NCBI RefSeq assembly: GCF_905475395.1
Contig: NC_058338.1
Location: 44,117,935-44,181,934, forward strand
Source: Chrysoperla carnea
Taxonomy: Eukaryota > Arthropoda > Insecta > Neuroptera > Chrysopidae
Direction: 5' to 3'
DNA: 64,000 bases
The notes under the pieces were generated by a model that saw only the letters and a program-made list of their open reading frames with translations, did not search any database and was not told the origin of the DNA. A program made the translations under genes and the position numbers. The number at the start of each line of letters is the position of its first letter. Position 1 is the stretch's first letter. Below, piece after piece: positions 49,160 through 63,000 of the stretch.

Positions 49160-50440
49160 TAAATAATTCCTTTTAGATACAAACTTCAAAATGTAAGCAT
49201 TTTTGAAAGTAGAAATGCCCATGAAACCAGTAGTTAATAATAATAACGAAATCGAAAAATAGGTACTGACCATTTTTGACTTATTTGAATCTGGTACTGC
49301 ATAGTCCGCAATGTATTTTAAATATAAATTTTTAAAACCAAGCCATTCGAATTACGTTTATTTTTCAAATTATGTTGTAGTCTCAAGTCTTGGAAAATCG
49401 TCTATAGCTCCAAAATTCGCGTATGACATTTGCACGCATGTTCTATCTAACTACGCTTTCGTTCATTGCTAAAGGCATTGATATGGGAATCGATTGCCTA
49501 TTTCAGATCAGTAGATTTATTGTAGAAAATCTTTAATTAATTTTCTGATTACTCATCACAAAATTGTAACAAATTTTTAATACGAACAAAAATTCTACAT
49601 AAAAATTGTTTTATTGACGATTTTTAGCTCCAAATAATAAAAATTTTATAGAAGTTCTTTGGTAGAGACATGCAAAATCTATGTTATTAGAGACAGGCAG
49701 AGATATGGATGTTGCCTAATATTTGTAGCAACTATCGATATAACAACAAACATTTGTGATATTGTTGAAATAGTAATTTTTTCTTAAAAATAGTTGCAAT
49801 TTAGATGTATACAGTCTGAATATATTATCATTGACATTGATAAAATATGCCTCTAAAAATGTGGTTTAACTCTATGGTTAGCCTTTTTGTTATACAAAAA
49901 TTCTCGCGGAGCGTTCTCTTTCACGTACCCTGGTAAATTTTTGATTGTGCAGGCCAGTTGTAATTTTGTGAATATCGTCTTTTTGTTAATAAGAGAAATA
50001 TAATTTTAAAAAAAAATTGAAGCGGGACTACACTCGACTTTACCATTTTAACACGTAGGTACCAATGAAAAATAAAATGTCAAAAACGATTAATTAAATT
50101 TAAAAATTAAATGCTTTGAATTAGTTTGAAAAAATATAGTTTCTGTGTACAAGTAATTCTGGCTTATCAAAAGAGGTAATAACCGCTAATTCAGTTATTT
50201 AATTTTCTGTCGCAGGTTTTATTTTATTGGGTTTTTCATACTGAATATAATAAATGAAAGAATGAATATAATTGAATGTGTTAAAATCAGTTCGCATTCT
50301 GAAAATGTGCGTTTTCCATGAAAACGTAACCAGGTAACTGAAGGGAAGTTGATGCTATTTAATTGAAGTTAAACAAGTTATTAACGTTTAAAACTTAAAT
50401 TCTTTAGTCATAATTTTAACCTGTATACTTAATTAAATTA
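49160..50440. other. No gene seen
   Basis: AT-rich, with no protein-like ORF or assignable repeat. Confidence 0.35.
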
Positions 50441-50564
50441 TTCACAATTGCGACACAAAACTCAATTGATTAGGTATTCGACTCAAATTTGAGTTTGGTT
50501 TGAAAAACGGATATAAGAATATTTTGAATACCGTGAATTTTAAGTGAGGTAAATCCGATAAATA

Positions 50565-50715
50565 ATGGGGTTTAACCTCCGTTTTCTGACATACGCCTAT
50601 AACAGAGGCCACCCACATACTTATTTGTTTATCTTTATTTATTAAATTACATTCATATTTTACAATTACATTTATGATGTGGGTGGAATTGGTTACTTCG
50701 TTCTTAATATACAGA
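50565..50715 (-). repeat. Partial SINE (type of 32150) next to an 'ACAGAGTGTTCC' element end
   Basis: GGGGTTTAACCTCCGTTTTC and CCTATAACAGAGGCC match the tail half of the SINE at 32150-32305. The head is not present. Just beyond it TATACAGAGTGTTCC (about 50728) matches the tip of the foldback element at 7103. The 100-codon ORF across this region is a by-product. Confidence 0.5.
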
Positions 50716-50749
50716 GTAGTAAAATAATATACAGAGTGTTCCATTTATA

Positions 50750-52480
50750 AAAAACACAACTTTGATTCTTTTCGTGTTTTGCGGACATTCTTTACATTAC
50801 GAAAATAGTTTTAAAATGAGCAGCCAAAAAGCCTCCGTCTACCCCAGAAAAAAAAATGTTCTTAAAATCAAGCAGTTAAGTCATAATATTTCGTGTTGCT
50901 TAACATAAATAGTCCTGTATAAATATGTTATGGGAAAGTAAAATTTATATTTATCAATTTTAAAACTGCTCACTCGAGTAGTTAAAAATTTTCCGGATTT
51001 CGTCAACGAGAACGTTTACTGGAATAGTAGCTCTAAAATGAAATTTTCAATTTTAATTTGAGCACGTTTGTAAAATATGTAAAAAATAGAAAATCACTTT
51101 ATGGAAAATTTATATTTAGTATTTAATATCATTCTCTGCAGAATTTAGTTACCGCCGGGATTTATTTAGACTTTTAGAGTAAAATTCGAAATATAATAAT
51201 ATAAAATTCATCTATTTAACCTTTTTTAATTTAAATATATGACAAATTAAAGGTGGGACATAGTAACCAATAATAATGCAATTTTGAATTTTTGCTGTTT
51301 GTCGTCAGTTGCTACAAAAATTGTTGTGTTAAAATAATTATTGAGATGGTAAAACAAATAGTCTAGGGTTCCATGTCATTTTCACAAAGAGTGGCTTCGT
51401 TAAAGTGGACACAAAATTTTTTTGCGTTCTGAAAATCACTAAATAAAATGTTATAAAAATGTTATACCTAAAATAAATAATAATTCTGAAAATAGGAGGT
51501 TTTCCTTACCGGAGTTGTTCGACATTTTGCAAAACAGAATGAAAAGTTGCAATTTATGATTTGCATTAACATTTTATTTATTGTTTAAATATTAAAATAA
51601 CATAAACCGGTTATTATTTAATGCTAATGTCGGTTTTCCACTAAACGGGCAGTTGAGTTTATGTTTTTTCAAACTGAAAAACAAAAACTAAACTGAAATT
51701 ATAATGACGTTTACATTGCTAGTCTTCAAAAAGTTTTTAAAAAGTTGCCGTTTTGTTTTATTCGGGTTTGTGCTTTGTTTTTGTTTGTCTGTTTAGTGGG
51801 AAATCGGTATAACATAGTGGCAAATACATCCTATTTTCCAGAATTTTCCCAAGTTAAAAATTTAGTATCACCATAATAAAGCAACAAATAAAGTGTCCAC
51901 ATCTTATTAATCCTTGTGAAAAAGGGTCTGAAACCGTTGCCTAAAGGGGACATTTTTTTTAATGATATTCTTGAAGAATGTAATAATATGTTATGTTTAT
52001 GTTTCTAATTTTTACAAAGTAATTAATATTCTTATTTATTATTATATTTTTCTTTAAGATTAAATTGGTAATTTGACATTTATTTATTTATTTAAAATAT
52101 ATTTTTTTTAGTAACCATTTTCTTTTTTAATTAACTGAAATGTGAATTTTTCAAGAGTTTTAAAATAACGCCAATAGACTCTGTATTCAGCTTAGGGGAT
52201 AGTTAAGCCCCCTTGAATTAGCTAAATTGGAGGTTTTTGTACAAAGTTCTAATTAAAAATCATTATTGGGTTAGTTATTAAAGTTTTGGTGCCAATGGTT
52301 TTCGAGATAGAGAATGATCAAAAGTTCGAAAAAGTCATTTATGCCAACAGTGTTCAACTAACACTTTCGATAAAAGTATAAGATGTTTATTATAACAAAT
52401 ATCGAGTTTTTTTATGTCATATCTAATGTAATAAGTTCTTGAAAATTTTCAGATCAATTCAATTGTTTAAATTTAAAACA
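50750..52480. other. No gene seen
   Basis: AT-rich sequence. No ORF, splice-supported exon or assignable repeat was recognised. Confidence 0.35.
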
Positions 52481-52489
52481 CAGTCATTA

Positions 52490-52835
52490 TTTACAACGAC
52501 ATTGAAAGACCAATAATTTTGGTCGTTATAACGGATAGTCGTTATAAGCGGTATGTACATTTTTATAATAAAAAAAAAATGTGTATACCCATGACTTATG
52601 TCGGTCGCTCTAACCGATATATGAGTAAATAAAATTCAAGTTAGAGTTAATAAAACTCAAAATGGTATTACGATGGTGTTTTGTTTAATTGAAAAAGTAT
52701 GTTTTTCATGTGTTGGTCTTAACAGCCGATATATTTGCTTATAATTTCAATGAGTGCTAGTTGCTATAGCTGATATGCCGTTATAGCGGATTCATTCGTG
52801 TATGTGTTAACATTGATAGCTAACTTTGACTGTAA
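52490..52835. repeat. Degenerate array of 'GTYGTTATAACCGATAT'-type motifs
   Basis: Variants of one motif recur at irregular spacing: GGTCGTTATAACGGATA, GTCGTTATAAGCGGTATG, GGTCGCTCTAACCGATATAT, GGTCTTAACAGCCGATATAT, GTTGCTATAGCTGATATG and CCGTTATAGCGGATTC. They share a core of YNRTAACNGATAT and lie within about 300 bp. I know of similar repeats in other insect genomes, without an assigned function. Confidence 0.6.
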
Positions 52836-53661
52836 TATTGATTTTAATATTAAAAATCGAATGAATCATCCTCCATGAACCAGGGTCATAATTCTCTGGA
52901 ATCTATTATCCCAAACAACAGCGTGTGATTTTATCGAATATATTAGTTGATCGCTTTTGAGAAAAACTTGTTCTTGCACACTTCGAAATTCTAGTCACGT
53001 AGAAATCTTGAAAAACGTCCTTTATTGTCAGTATTGGTATATTTTACGATCCGCTCCGAGAAAGAAGCGGACTGTATAAGGCATCTAAATCTGTCATCAT
53101 CCTACAGTTTAATATGATGACAAGTCCAAAAGGATTACCCGACTATCTACGCAAATAATCATTCTCTAAATTTTCTTAATTTTAAATATCTACAAAATAC
53201 TAATTTAGGAGATATTTAAATTTATGTTTCTACACTGGTAACACTAAATAATGCGTCAATAGCACATCCACAAAGAAAGGCATCTGTTAAAAATAACCAC
53301 AGTAGACTCTTTCTTATAAGGATTTTCCATTAAAAGTGATAGAACTCTAAACTTAAACAATTTCTGTATGAGATAACATAACAATTTTTTTATTGGAGAG
53401 AGTACTTTATGGCATTGAGTGATTTATGATACCAGCCAAATGAAACCTATGCTTGAAGTCGTGTACGCAAAAAATACAATTTTTCATTTACTTGGCTTTT
53501 TTTACATATTTATTCTCATCTTACAGATTTTTGGCTTTAAAAGTTTTAAGTTTTATTCTTACAGTTTTTAGCTTTAAAAACGTAAATGATAATTGACTGA
53601 AAATTGTGGTCTGAATCTGCTAAAAAAGTAAGTGACTCCATTAAAAAGGGAACAAAGTTAC

Positions 53662-53827
53662 CTCTGTTTGATTAGGAAGATCACTATCATATAACGCCCC
53701 TAACATATGCATAAAGTTAAATCCGGCAATATTTATTTTGATAAAAAAAAGTTTAATAATTTGCATGCATTGTGTAACATTGCATGATGCAAGACAAGTT
53801 TTCCAATATCTAATAATTACTTTGCGC
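53662..53827 (-). other. Candidate internal exon (unrecognised gene)
   Basis: On the minus strand an acceptor such as TTTCACTGTGAG (exon start 53827) or GTAATTATTAG (start about 53811) precedes an open frame. It ends FNFMHMLGALYDSDLPNQTE at the donor GTAACT. The last 25 residues look constrained. The N-terminal part is less convincing. It lies downstream of the stop codon at 54095 on the same strand, so it is either a separate gene or an alternative 3' part of that gene. No family recognised. Confidence 0.3.
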
Positions 53828-54094
53828 CTCACAGTGAAACTGCGATTGTCTTTTGGGTGGTATCATAACCATACCACACAAATGACCGTAAAATACTCAA
53901 ATTTATTGTAGAATCTATTACTCTTAATAGAAAACTCTTGTTAATATTTATCGGAATTTCCAAATTCACATTCCAATTAATTTTTATTTTTTGTCTATTA
54001 AAATTCTATTTTATGCGATATATTATTGATTTTCTTTTATATGATTAGAGAATATTTAATAAAATTATTATTATTATTGAATTATGTTGCATTT

Positions 54095-57000
54095 CTAACC
54101 CCATCGTAAAGGTTGACCAGCCGGTCGTGCTCGTGTTTGAGCACTAACAACATCTAATAAATCGGTTCCATAAACAGTTTTGAAATCACCTGCAGAACGA
54201 ATTGGAGTACGATCACGGCCTAAATCACTAAATGGCTTCCACCTGGCTAACATCGACAGTCCCCGTTTTCTGGAAATATTAATGGGTAACATTTCTTCAC
54301 GATTTGATAATGTATTACCATTATTGTGATGCGATTCTTGAAATTGTTGCAGTTTTGATGTTAGATCTGAAATGAATACAAAAAAATTAGTGAATTTCAT
54401 GATTACTGTATGAATCACTGTGTTGGTAAATGTAACTTTAAAAATTGTTATAAGGCTTTTAGCTTTACTTAGTCTAACAACTTTTTATCTAAAGAAATTA
54501 CCATATGAAAGAAATGCTCTACTTCTCTTTCATAAGTTTCACGTAAAGAAGTTTCTATTTGTCGGATAACCAGTTTTTTGCTATTCCATTAGGATTATAG
54601 TTGAATCAAATTTCCAAAAAAAGTTTTGCTCGTCACTAAATTAAAGAGGACGTTCACTGTCTGACAATTTTAAAATTTCAAAAAAGTTTAATTAACTTAA
54701 TTAAGACAATTAACTCACAAAAATATAATAAAAATATAAAAAGTGGGATATTTTGACCAGATCCAATTAAATAATTTTGTACTTTTTAAAAAATCCCTTC
54801 CATTATTAAGTGGAATTTATTAATTTCTACTGATTATCATTGGCTATTGGTTATCGAATGATAGTCAGTGAATGAACAAATTTATCAATTTTTACCCGTA
54901 TCTCCCAAATTAGGACTCAGATCCAAATTTGGAAAAGAGTTTTTTTGTTGCTCTTGATGAGCTTATTTTGGTAAGCCGATTTTCTGCAGTCAATAATAGA
55001 ACATGGTGTATAGCTAGTGTATTTATGAATGACAAGGTATGGAAACGGGCATCGTGACAAACGATATACTCTTCAAAATTGCATACACGAAAATACAATT
55101 TTTTGTTAATAATAATCTGCGGTCTTTGGATGATGTATATTTTTCTATAATATTCTTAATTCAATGTTGCCAAGGTAAATTCTTTTGTTGTTCTGACAAA
55201 TATATATTTTGAGAAATTATTATTTTTATTTTATTGAAAAAAAGATTTACGTCGTTAAAATAATAAATGACGTAGATGATCAGGAAATTTGATTTTCTGA
55301 AAAGTCTCGTTATTATATTATATATACTTTCTTGTGTCTCAAGAAATGTTCTATGCTGTGTACTAACAGTTTTTCAGTAATTTTGTATACCTGGAATTAT
55401 TCAATTTTTAAATTTTACTCTAAGGAAAGGGAATGGCTCAGCAAAGCAACCTGTCAAGGAGTGGTTCCAAATAGGGTAAAATCCAAAGAGGAGTCGAATA
55501 GTTTTCCATTAGTGAGCTATTTTTGTGCCTGGGTAAGACTGAACTCATTTTGATTAATGTTGAATTTCCGATGAATAAATGAATATACTGCGGTCTACAA
55601 AACAATTATATATGCCAATTATTCTTCAATCTATGTTTATAGCAAATGTTCCCAAAGTCCCTTATGGCCGTTGAAAAAGAAAATTTTCAAGTTCGCGAAT
55701 GTTTTGATAATAGGCCGCACAAAGCTTTCTTTTTGATCAAACCCATTTGATTATTATGCCTAGCCTTGTTTTAAGTACACTCAAAATGTAAGAATAAATA
55801 CATATATTCAAACGAACAGTTTTATGATATTTATTTCGTTACTGCTACAAAAAAAGTATATTTATCAATATACCGCAATCATTGAGCATACAACATTTCC
55901 CTGTTTCATCTTTATTAAAGATATTACACCTGTGTCCTGTGACTATAAAATTCATTTTTAAGTAAATTCAATTTTTCTACATTACATGAGAGTAAAAATG
56001 ATATGAAATTTATATCCTATCATCAGAAATGCTACTGTTATAGTATACGACTTGTATCATTTTGGACAAGTATACGATATTCCATTTTCGATAATTGAAT
56101 TCAATTTCAAGTTATAGTCGAAGAAAACAACGTTGGATTCAAAGACAAAAATGGTCTGGTCTAAAAAATTAGCATAGGATCTTGGTATAAATATATTGTA
56201 AATTTTTTTATTGAATTTATAAGTTCCCTAAAATTGTAGCTTTTCAACAGCCGCCTATGTCAAATATACCTACTATTACTATGGAAAACTACTTACTATA
56301 GTGCTGTAGTATAGTAGTTAATAGACCTTTAGACATACCTGCAAGTTGTTCTAGTTAGTATAAAATTCTAAGAACTGACCGTAAAAAATAAGTTTCGTTT
56401 ATAAATCCATACTAATATTATAAATGTTAAAGTAACTCTGTCTGTCTGTCTGTTACTCTTTCACGCCTAAACGGCTGAACGGATTTTGATGAAATTTGGT
56501 ATGGTGATAGATGATAACCTAGAAATGGTCATAGGCTATAAATAATCACGCCATCGTTCTTAGGGGGTAGGCAGTAGGCAGATAACTAAATTGAGTTAGT
56601 GATTTTTAGTCGTTTTTGTTGGGACTTTTGCTCTTTCACGTCTAAACAGCTGAACAGATTTTGATGAAATTTAGTAAGGTAATAGATGGTTACCTAAAAC
56701 GGATATAAGATCAAAATGATCACGTCATCGTACTTAGGGGGTAGGAAGTACGCAGAAAACTGAATTGAGTTAGTGATTTTTTTATGGTTTTTGCTGGGAG
56801 TTTTGCTCTATCATGCCTAAACGGCTGAACGGATATTGATGAAATTTAGTTAGGTGATAGATAGTAACCTAAAAAAGGATATGGAATATGGGGGCTGGGG
56901 TGAAAGTGGGAATGTTGCCCAGCAAAGCGGGTAGTTCACAGCTAGTGGATAATATTTTCAGAAAAGTTAGCAAATAAATGCGCAGGAAAATAATAGTTTT

Positions 57001-60000
57001 TCTGCTTAAAAAAGTCAAGTGAAGTTTTTCACTGAGATTATCTTTATTTGGATGTAAGAATTGATTTATAAAAATATTATGTTATGGGAGTTTTAGTTAT
57101 TATGATATTTATTCGTGAGGTAATTTTACATAAAAAAGGTTCTTCTTTAAAAAATTTCCGAGGTAGCAATAGTCTTCGAAATATTTAAATAGTCTTTGAA
57201 ACAAGTTAGAGTAAGTCGCTTACTCTACTACACGAAAATATCAAAAATACTTTATAAATTAGGTTAGATTAGGTTAGGTTATATTGGCTGTCCACGAAGG
57301 ACGTAAACTATAGAGCCCATTGTGATACCATATTTGTATTTTACCACCTTTCCGCTGATATTTTCATTTATCAGCTCCTCAATTTCAGAGGCTGAGTGCA
57401 CCTTCTTCATGCATATACCATTCACTACACCCCCAATTCTTTGTGTTAAAATATCAAGGACTAAAAAAAAATTTGGAATTTATATACATAAACTCTTTAA
57501 TCGTTATATTTTATCACTGCACCAAATGAGTTCACTCACGGTCTATAAAGGGCAGCTTACTAGGCACATACAGAGTTAGTTAAACATACGTAGGGAGAAG
57601 TAGACAGTAGTAGCTGTAACTTTTTCACTTTATTAAACTGAGGTCAATTATTCTTCGTAATGTGTTTTAATATCTGTAAAATATCTATAATTGTATAATT
57701 CAAAAGAGAATAATTTCTATTAAATTTAACTTTAAATTGCCCACTCAAATAATTATAGACCTTCAAATAGAATTCACCCTTGAATTAATTCATTAATGAG
57801 TTATTTCTATATGAATTTTTTTTGACGCTTTTATTGTGTATAAGTTTTTATTGTGTACTAGCTGACCCGATAGACGTTGTCCTGTCTTAACTATAAGTAT
57901 TGAATTGGAACAAAATAAATTTAAAAAAATATTATTCAAAAACATAGTTTTGATTATAATAATGCTCTACGATACACAACATTCTTCGTTTTATTTTCTG
58001 GTACGTATATGAATATTGTTTGTTGGTATACCAACACGGGAACAGGCGGCGTACAATTAGCCATGTGAAAAACATGAATTTTTAAAATTTATGCCACAAA
58101 CACTTAGCGACTCCCTTTGCGATTTATTTATCGACATTGCAAATGCTAGATGACCCGGTGAACTTCGTTTAACTTACAATTTTTTTAATTGTAACTAATG
58201 TAACAAGACATTAATAGCTATACTATGCTTAACTTGACTGCTAAGTCCCACCCGCAAGCTCGCCCTCTGCTTGGCTGTCCTACTAAACACAAATTTTACT
58301 ACTATCCTTTGGAAAGGACTTCGAACGTTGGCCTGGCTGATACCTATTCACAGTACCTGAATAATAATAAATGATATCTCAATACTAATCAAATACCTGT
58401 TCACAATTCTAGATAAATATGGTGGGAGTGCAAATAAATGCATACTACATATGAAGATGTAATGTAATGCGTTATTTATATGCGTTTCCACCACAATAAA
58501 TAAAAATTGAAGAAACTAAGCGAGAGTTTGTTCTAGACTGACCCTATTCCTTTGACACCTTATTATTTATTTCGTATAAAAGTATATAAATTAAACTATA
58601 TAAAACGATTAAAATTTAATTATTTATCTTGAAACTTAAACCAAAATAAGAGCACCATGCAATAAAACAGTCCTGAACAGGGTTTAAAAAAAATTAAGTT
58701 ACGAAAAGTTGTTAGAAAATCTTTAAATAAAATTAAATCTGCGTATTTAAAATACACAAAATGAACGAAAAATTATTTTATATTTTCAAATTTAATTCCT
58801 TTTTCAAACATATTTTGTGTAGAAAATGAAAAACATAGTGCCTACGAATATAATACAGATATATTTTAAGGCAATACAAAAATCGTGAGTAGGTATTTAA
58901 AGATATATACATACACAAAACTTATGTTTTTGTAAGTGGCCTAATGGAAAGAGTTGACGAGGGGTAAATGTGAATTGTTTGAGAATCATTATTCTACGCT
59001 ACAACAACTCACTTCAATTTTATATTATTTAAACTGTCTTTATTTTTTTCGTAAAAGAAATTTATCGAAACATTTTAAACAACTAATTACTTCCATTATA
59101 AACTTTCGAAATAATGGGATTTATTTCTTATAGTATTCCTTTGGAAAAGAAGAAAATCTTAGAAAACAACGTAAACAGATACCACCATTCCATTGGATTC
59201 TCTCACCTACGTGGAAATAATCTACAGTGATATTCTGGATAAAAGGTTGAATTTTATTTAAATATGAAGTTGAGCTAAGTCTAAATCAATTCTGAAAATT
59301 TAAGGGGGGTTGCTTGATTATTTAAATAAATAAATGACTTTTAAGGTAGGCATATTAACACAGGTCTATTGCGAAAAGGGTAAGTGGATGATATTTTTCA
59401 TAGATTTTTCCAAAACTAGTCGATGGAAATTAAAAAAAACCCTTTTAAAGTAAAGTTTAAACCTTAATTGATTATTGAAAACAAAAAAAACAAACCCATT
59501 GTGCCCGACTAATTAAGGATATATGAGCACGGAAGTGGGGACAAAAATAAAAAAAGTATATATATTTTTTCAATTTTTATGACTTGTTATGTTATAACTT
59601 GAAAATATAAGACGAAAAGTAAGAATACTATTACTACATTTTTTCGATATCTGGAGTAATTTTTAAATAAACGAAAATTGAAAATTTTGTTTAATTATTT
59701 AGCTTTCGATATTTCGAAAACCAAGGCAGATATTGGGAAATTATTCTTAGTTTTCGTTTACCTACATTCATGAAGTTATTTCAAAATTCATAATCAAAGT
59801 AAGGAATGAAAACAAGGTACAAATAATTTCAACCACAAGTCTAAACTTGCCTTGGCGCTCGTACTACCTTAAATAAAATAATAAAAAATTTTTATTTATT
59901 TTTTTTGGTTGATCACATATTTAGATATATTATAAATTAAATAAAGAAAACTTTATGATGGAAGTAATATTTGATGAAATATATTAACTACTTTTGTTAT

Positions 60001-63000
60001 AATTTTCATCAATGTACAGTCAGTTGTACGTTACACTTCGTACATGGAAAACTTAGTAGTAAAGTTAAAATACGGTAGTTAGTGATACATTAAATTATAT
60101 TCACATCTGCGTGATGTAAAACAATACAGATATATTTTCTCTAATGTAGATAACACAGAAAATACCTATTAAAAATTGTAGTGATATAATTTTTTTATAG
60201 GTTCTGTATCCAAAAATCAAGACTCTTTAATATATATTTTATGATTGAAATTTACACCTTTATTATTATCGGATGGTAGACTCACTATTTGAAGCTGCGT
60301 ACAAATTTTGTTTCTTGTATTTTGAAGAAAATAGAATACTAAAGTTTTGACTTAATTTACGGCCTTGCGGAAAAAGTATGATGTAAACAACATGTTTCAA
60401 ACAAAAGCTGTTTATTTGGACACAAGGTTTATTTTTATCTACTTTTACTTTTTGACTCTGTTTTAAAAGATAGGTCCTACGGACGTTTGACCCGATTCGT
60501 CTATATTGCTCGTTTAAGAGCTCAAAATATTTTTCTTGTCTTGAACACAGTAAAAAATTTTAGCTCAAATTATCTTTTCATTTTGAGTCAGTGTGGTGAT
60601 GGACGGACGCACTAATGGAAATGGATTACTAAAGGTGATTTCACGAACATCTTTACCAAAATTTTGTTTGTAGGATCAATATTTCTGAGCGTTAACATGA
60701 TACATTTTAAACCGAAGATGTCGAATGCAAATTGAAAACCGCAATACATTGAGCTTGGCTGGGATAATGTATCTGCATCTTTAAGACAATGTGACCAAAA
60801 AGTTATTCTTATATTAATCTATAATATAAAATCGGTGAATGTGTTGCTAAGCGCAAATCTCGAGAGCAGCTGAACCGATTTCGCTAATTCTTTTTTAATA
60901 ATATTCCTTGAAGTATGAGGATGGTTCTTACGGAGAGAAAAATTTAAAAAATTGCTTGAAAAAGTGTAAAAACAACACTTTTCTATATTCCCATACAAAA
61001 TATTCGTTATAATAAATAAAAGTCAATTTGAACTTTAATTTACCATACCATAAAGTTTAACTGTTAGTAGAGGGGTTCCGGGAAAGCAAAACAATACAAC
61101 GATTGCTCTTAAATGACTTCATTTAGAGCAACAAAAGTAGTTTTAGTAGGAAAATTTCATGCCAACTTTTAAGGTTTGTAATAGTATTTGCAGTTTTATG
61201 TTTATTAATCATAAGTATTATAGCCCATATACTTTTTCCCTTTACAGATAAGAAATCTGAAAGAATCCACTGTTAGGCAGTACGAAGTTCGCCGGGTCAG
61301 CTAGTTTTAAATATAATAAACATATACATATAATGCTTGTAGGGATTTGTGTAATGTTGGAACTGTGGAAGATAAATAAACAAAGCGTCGTAACATAAGA
61401 AACAGTAACATGTTTCTTTTACAATTCTCTCCCAGAATCCAATTGTTCGAATTAATGATATCATTATTGTTAAAAACGATATCACCGATGCATTCTTTAC
61501 TTTCAAGTTATTTTAGTTCTTCTTCTTGAATATTATTTCATTAGTATTTCTTAATTTTAGATTTGAATGTGATGTGTTTCTTTCGGTAAATAAATTATCT
61601 TGATGATATTATAGTAGGTCATGCAGACAAAGTCGTGGGCATCAAGTAGACGATAACATATATACGGTGGTTTAAAAAAATTTTCCAATCCAATAATCGA
61701 AAACGGAAAAACACATATCTGCTCACTTTTATTAAAAATATAGTATTGAGTTATTTTTAAATTGCTCCGTGATTTCGAATATTGAAATATTGATCTTTGT
61801 GAAAATCTAAAAGTGAAGTTATGAGTGAAATGGTGAAATTAAGTACAAGGTATTTAGGGAGATTAGAAGGAGATACATATGGAAAATATTAGCAGTAAAT
61901 CTGTTCAGCAAGTACTGAATAAATTGAAAGGTTAACAAGATTTCAGCTCTTACCATTGGTATTTTGACTGTTGTGTGATTTGGAGTTTTTTATTATTTTT
62001 TGTTTTTGGTTGCTTCATCTAGTAATTAACTAATTTGGTTTTTGGTTGCTTCATCAAGTGCTCTGATTAAGGTTAAGAAGCAATTAATTATGAAATAATA
62101 TTTTCAGCCTACCGTAACGAAGATTTAGCCTGTTGGAAATTTATGAAAATGGACTCTATATTATGCGATGTAAATAGTAAATAAACTATATATGAATTTT
62201 GTTTCATTTTCCATACTCGTTAGTGTATTTCTAAACTTTTAATTATTTTACAAACGAAATACCATTTAAGCTCTTTAAGCATGATCTTTAATATGTAACA
62301 TAATATAGTGTAAATTTTAATAAAATGTACTTTCCATATTATCTGCTAAAAGTTTTTATAATTGACATTTTTTTTAATATTAAGTAATTTTATGGGCTCA
62401 GTATATGATTGATGTGTATTTAGAAATTTTTAATTAACATTAGATAATAATTATACGGTGCTTATAATATTATTAAAATCCAAAGTATATTAAATACTTT
62501 GGTAATGTGTGTACAAAAAAGCGTATGTCATATGAATGATACTTGTAAAATGTAGGAATTTATAGTGTGAGTAATAATCAGTAGGAATTGGATCATTAGT
62601 GTCGGGTGCTGGCTATCCTACTTATGGGTCTCTTTGGTTTTCCATTAGGTTTGTACAAAGGTAAATGCTGGAATAGTTCCTAACAAAGTCAACTATAGCT
62701 GCATAATTCCCACTTCCTTTCATTTGTCCTATCTTATTTTTAAACTTATTCTGTATAATGTATGTAGGAGAAGGCGTCCTATAATGATCTTCTTAAGAAA
62801 AAGTGTAATTTATTGGCAAACTATGCGAGATATGTATACCGTCGAAATATTTTTTGTTTCTTTATTCAAGTGTTGCAAAACTGCAATGCCAATTTCTTGT
62901 GATTTGTTAAAATTTTTAGAACTATTCAATATTTGTCAAAAGGGATCGTTTTACTGACCTTGTAAGAATAGGAGGGTAAAATGATCTCATTACATTTTTT

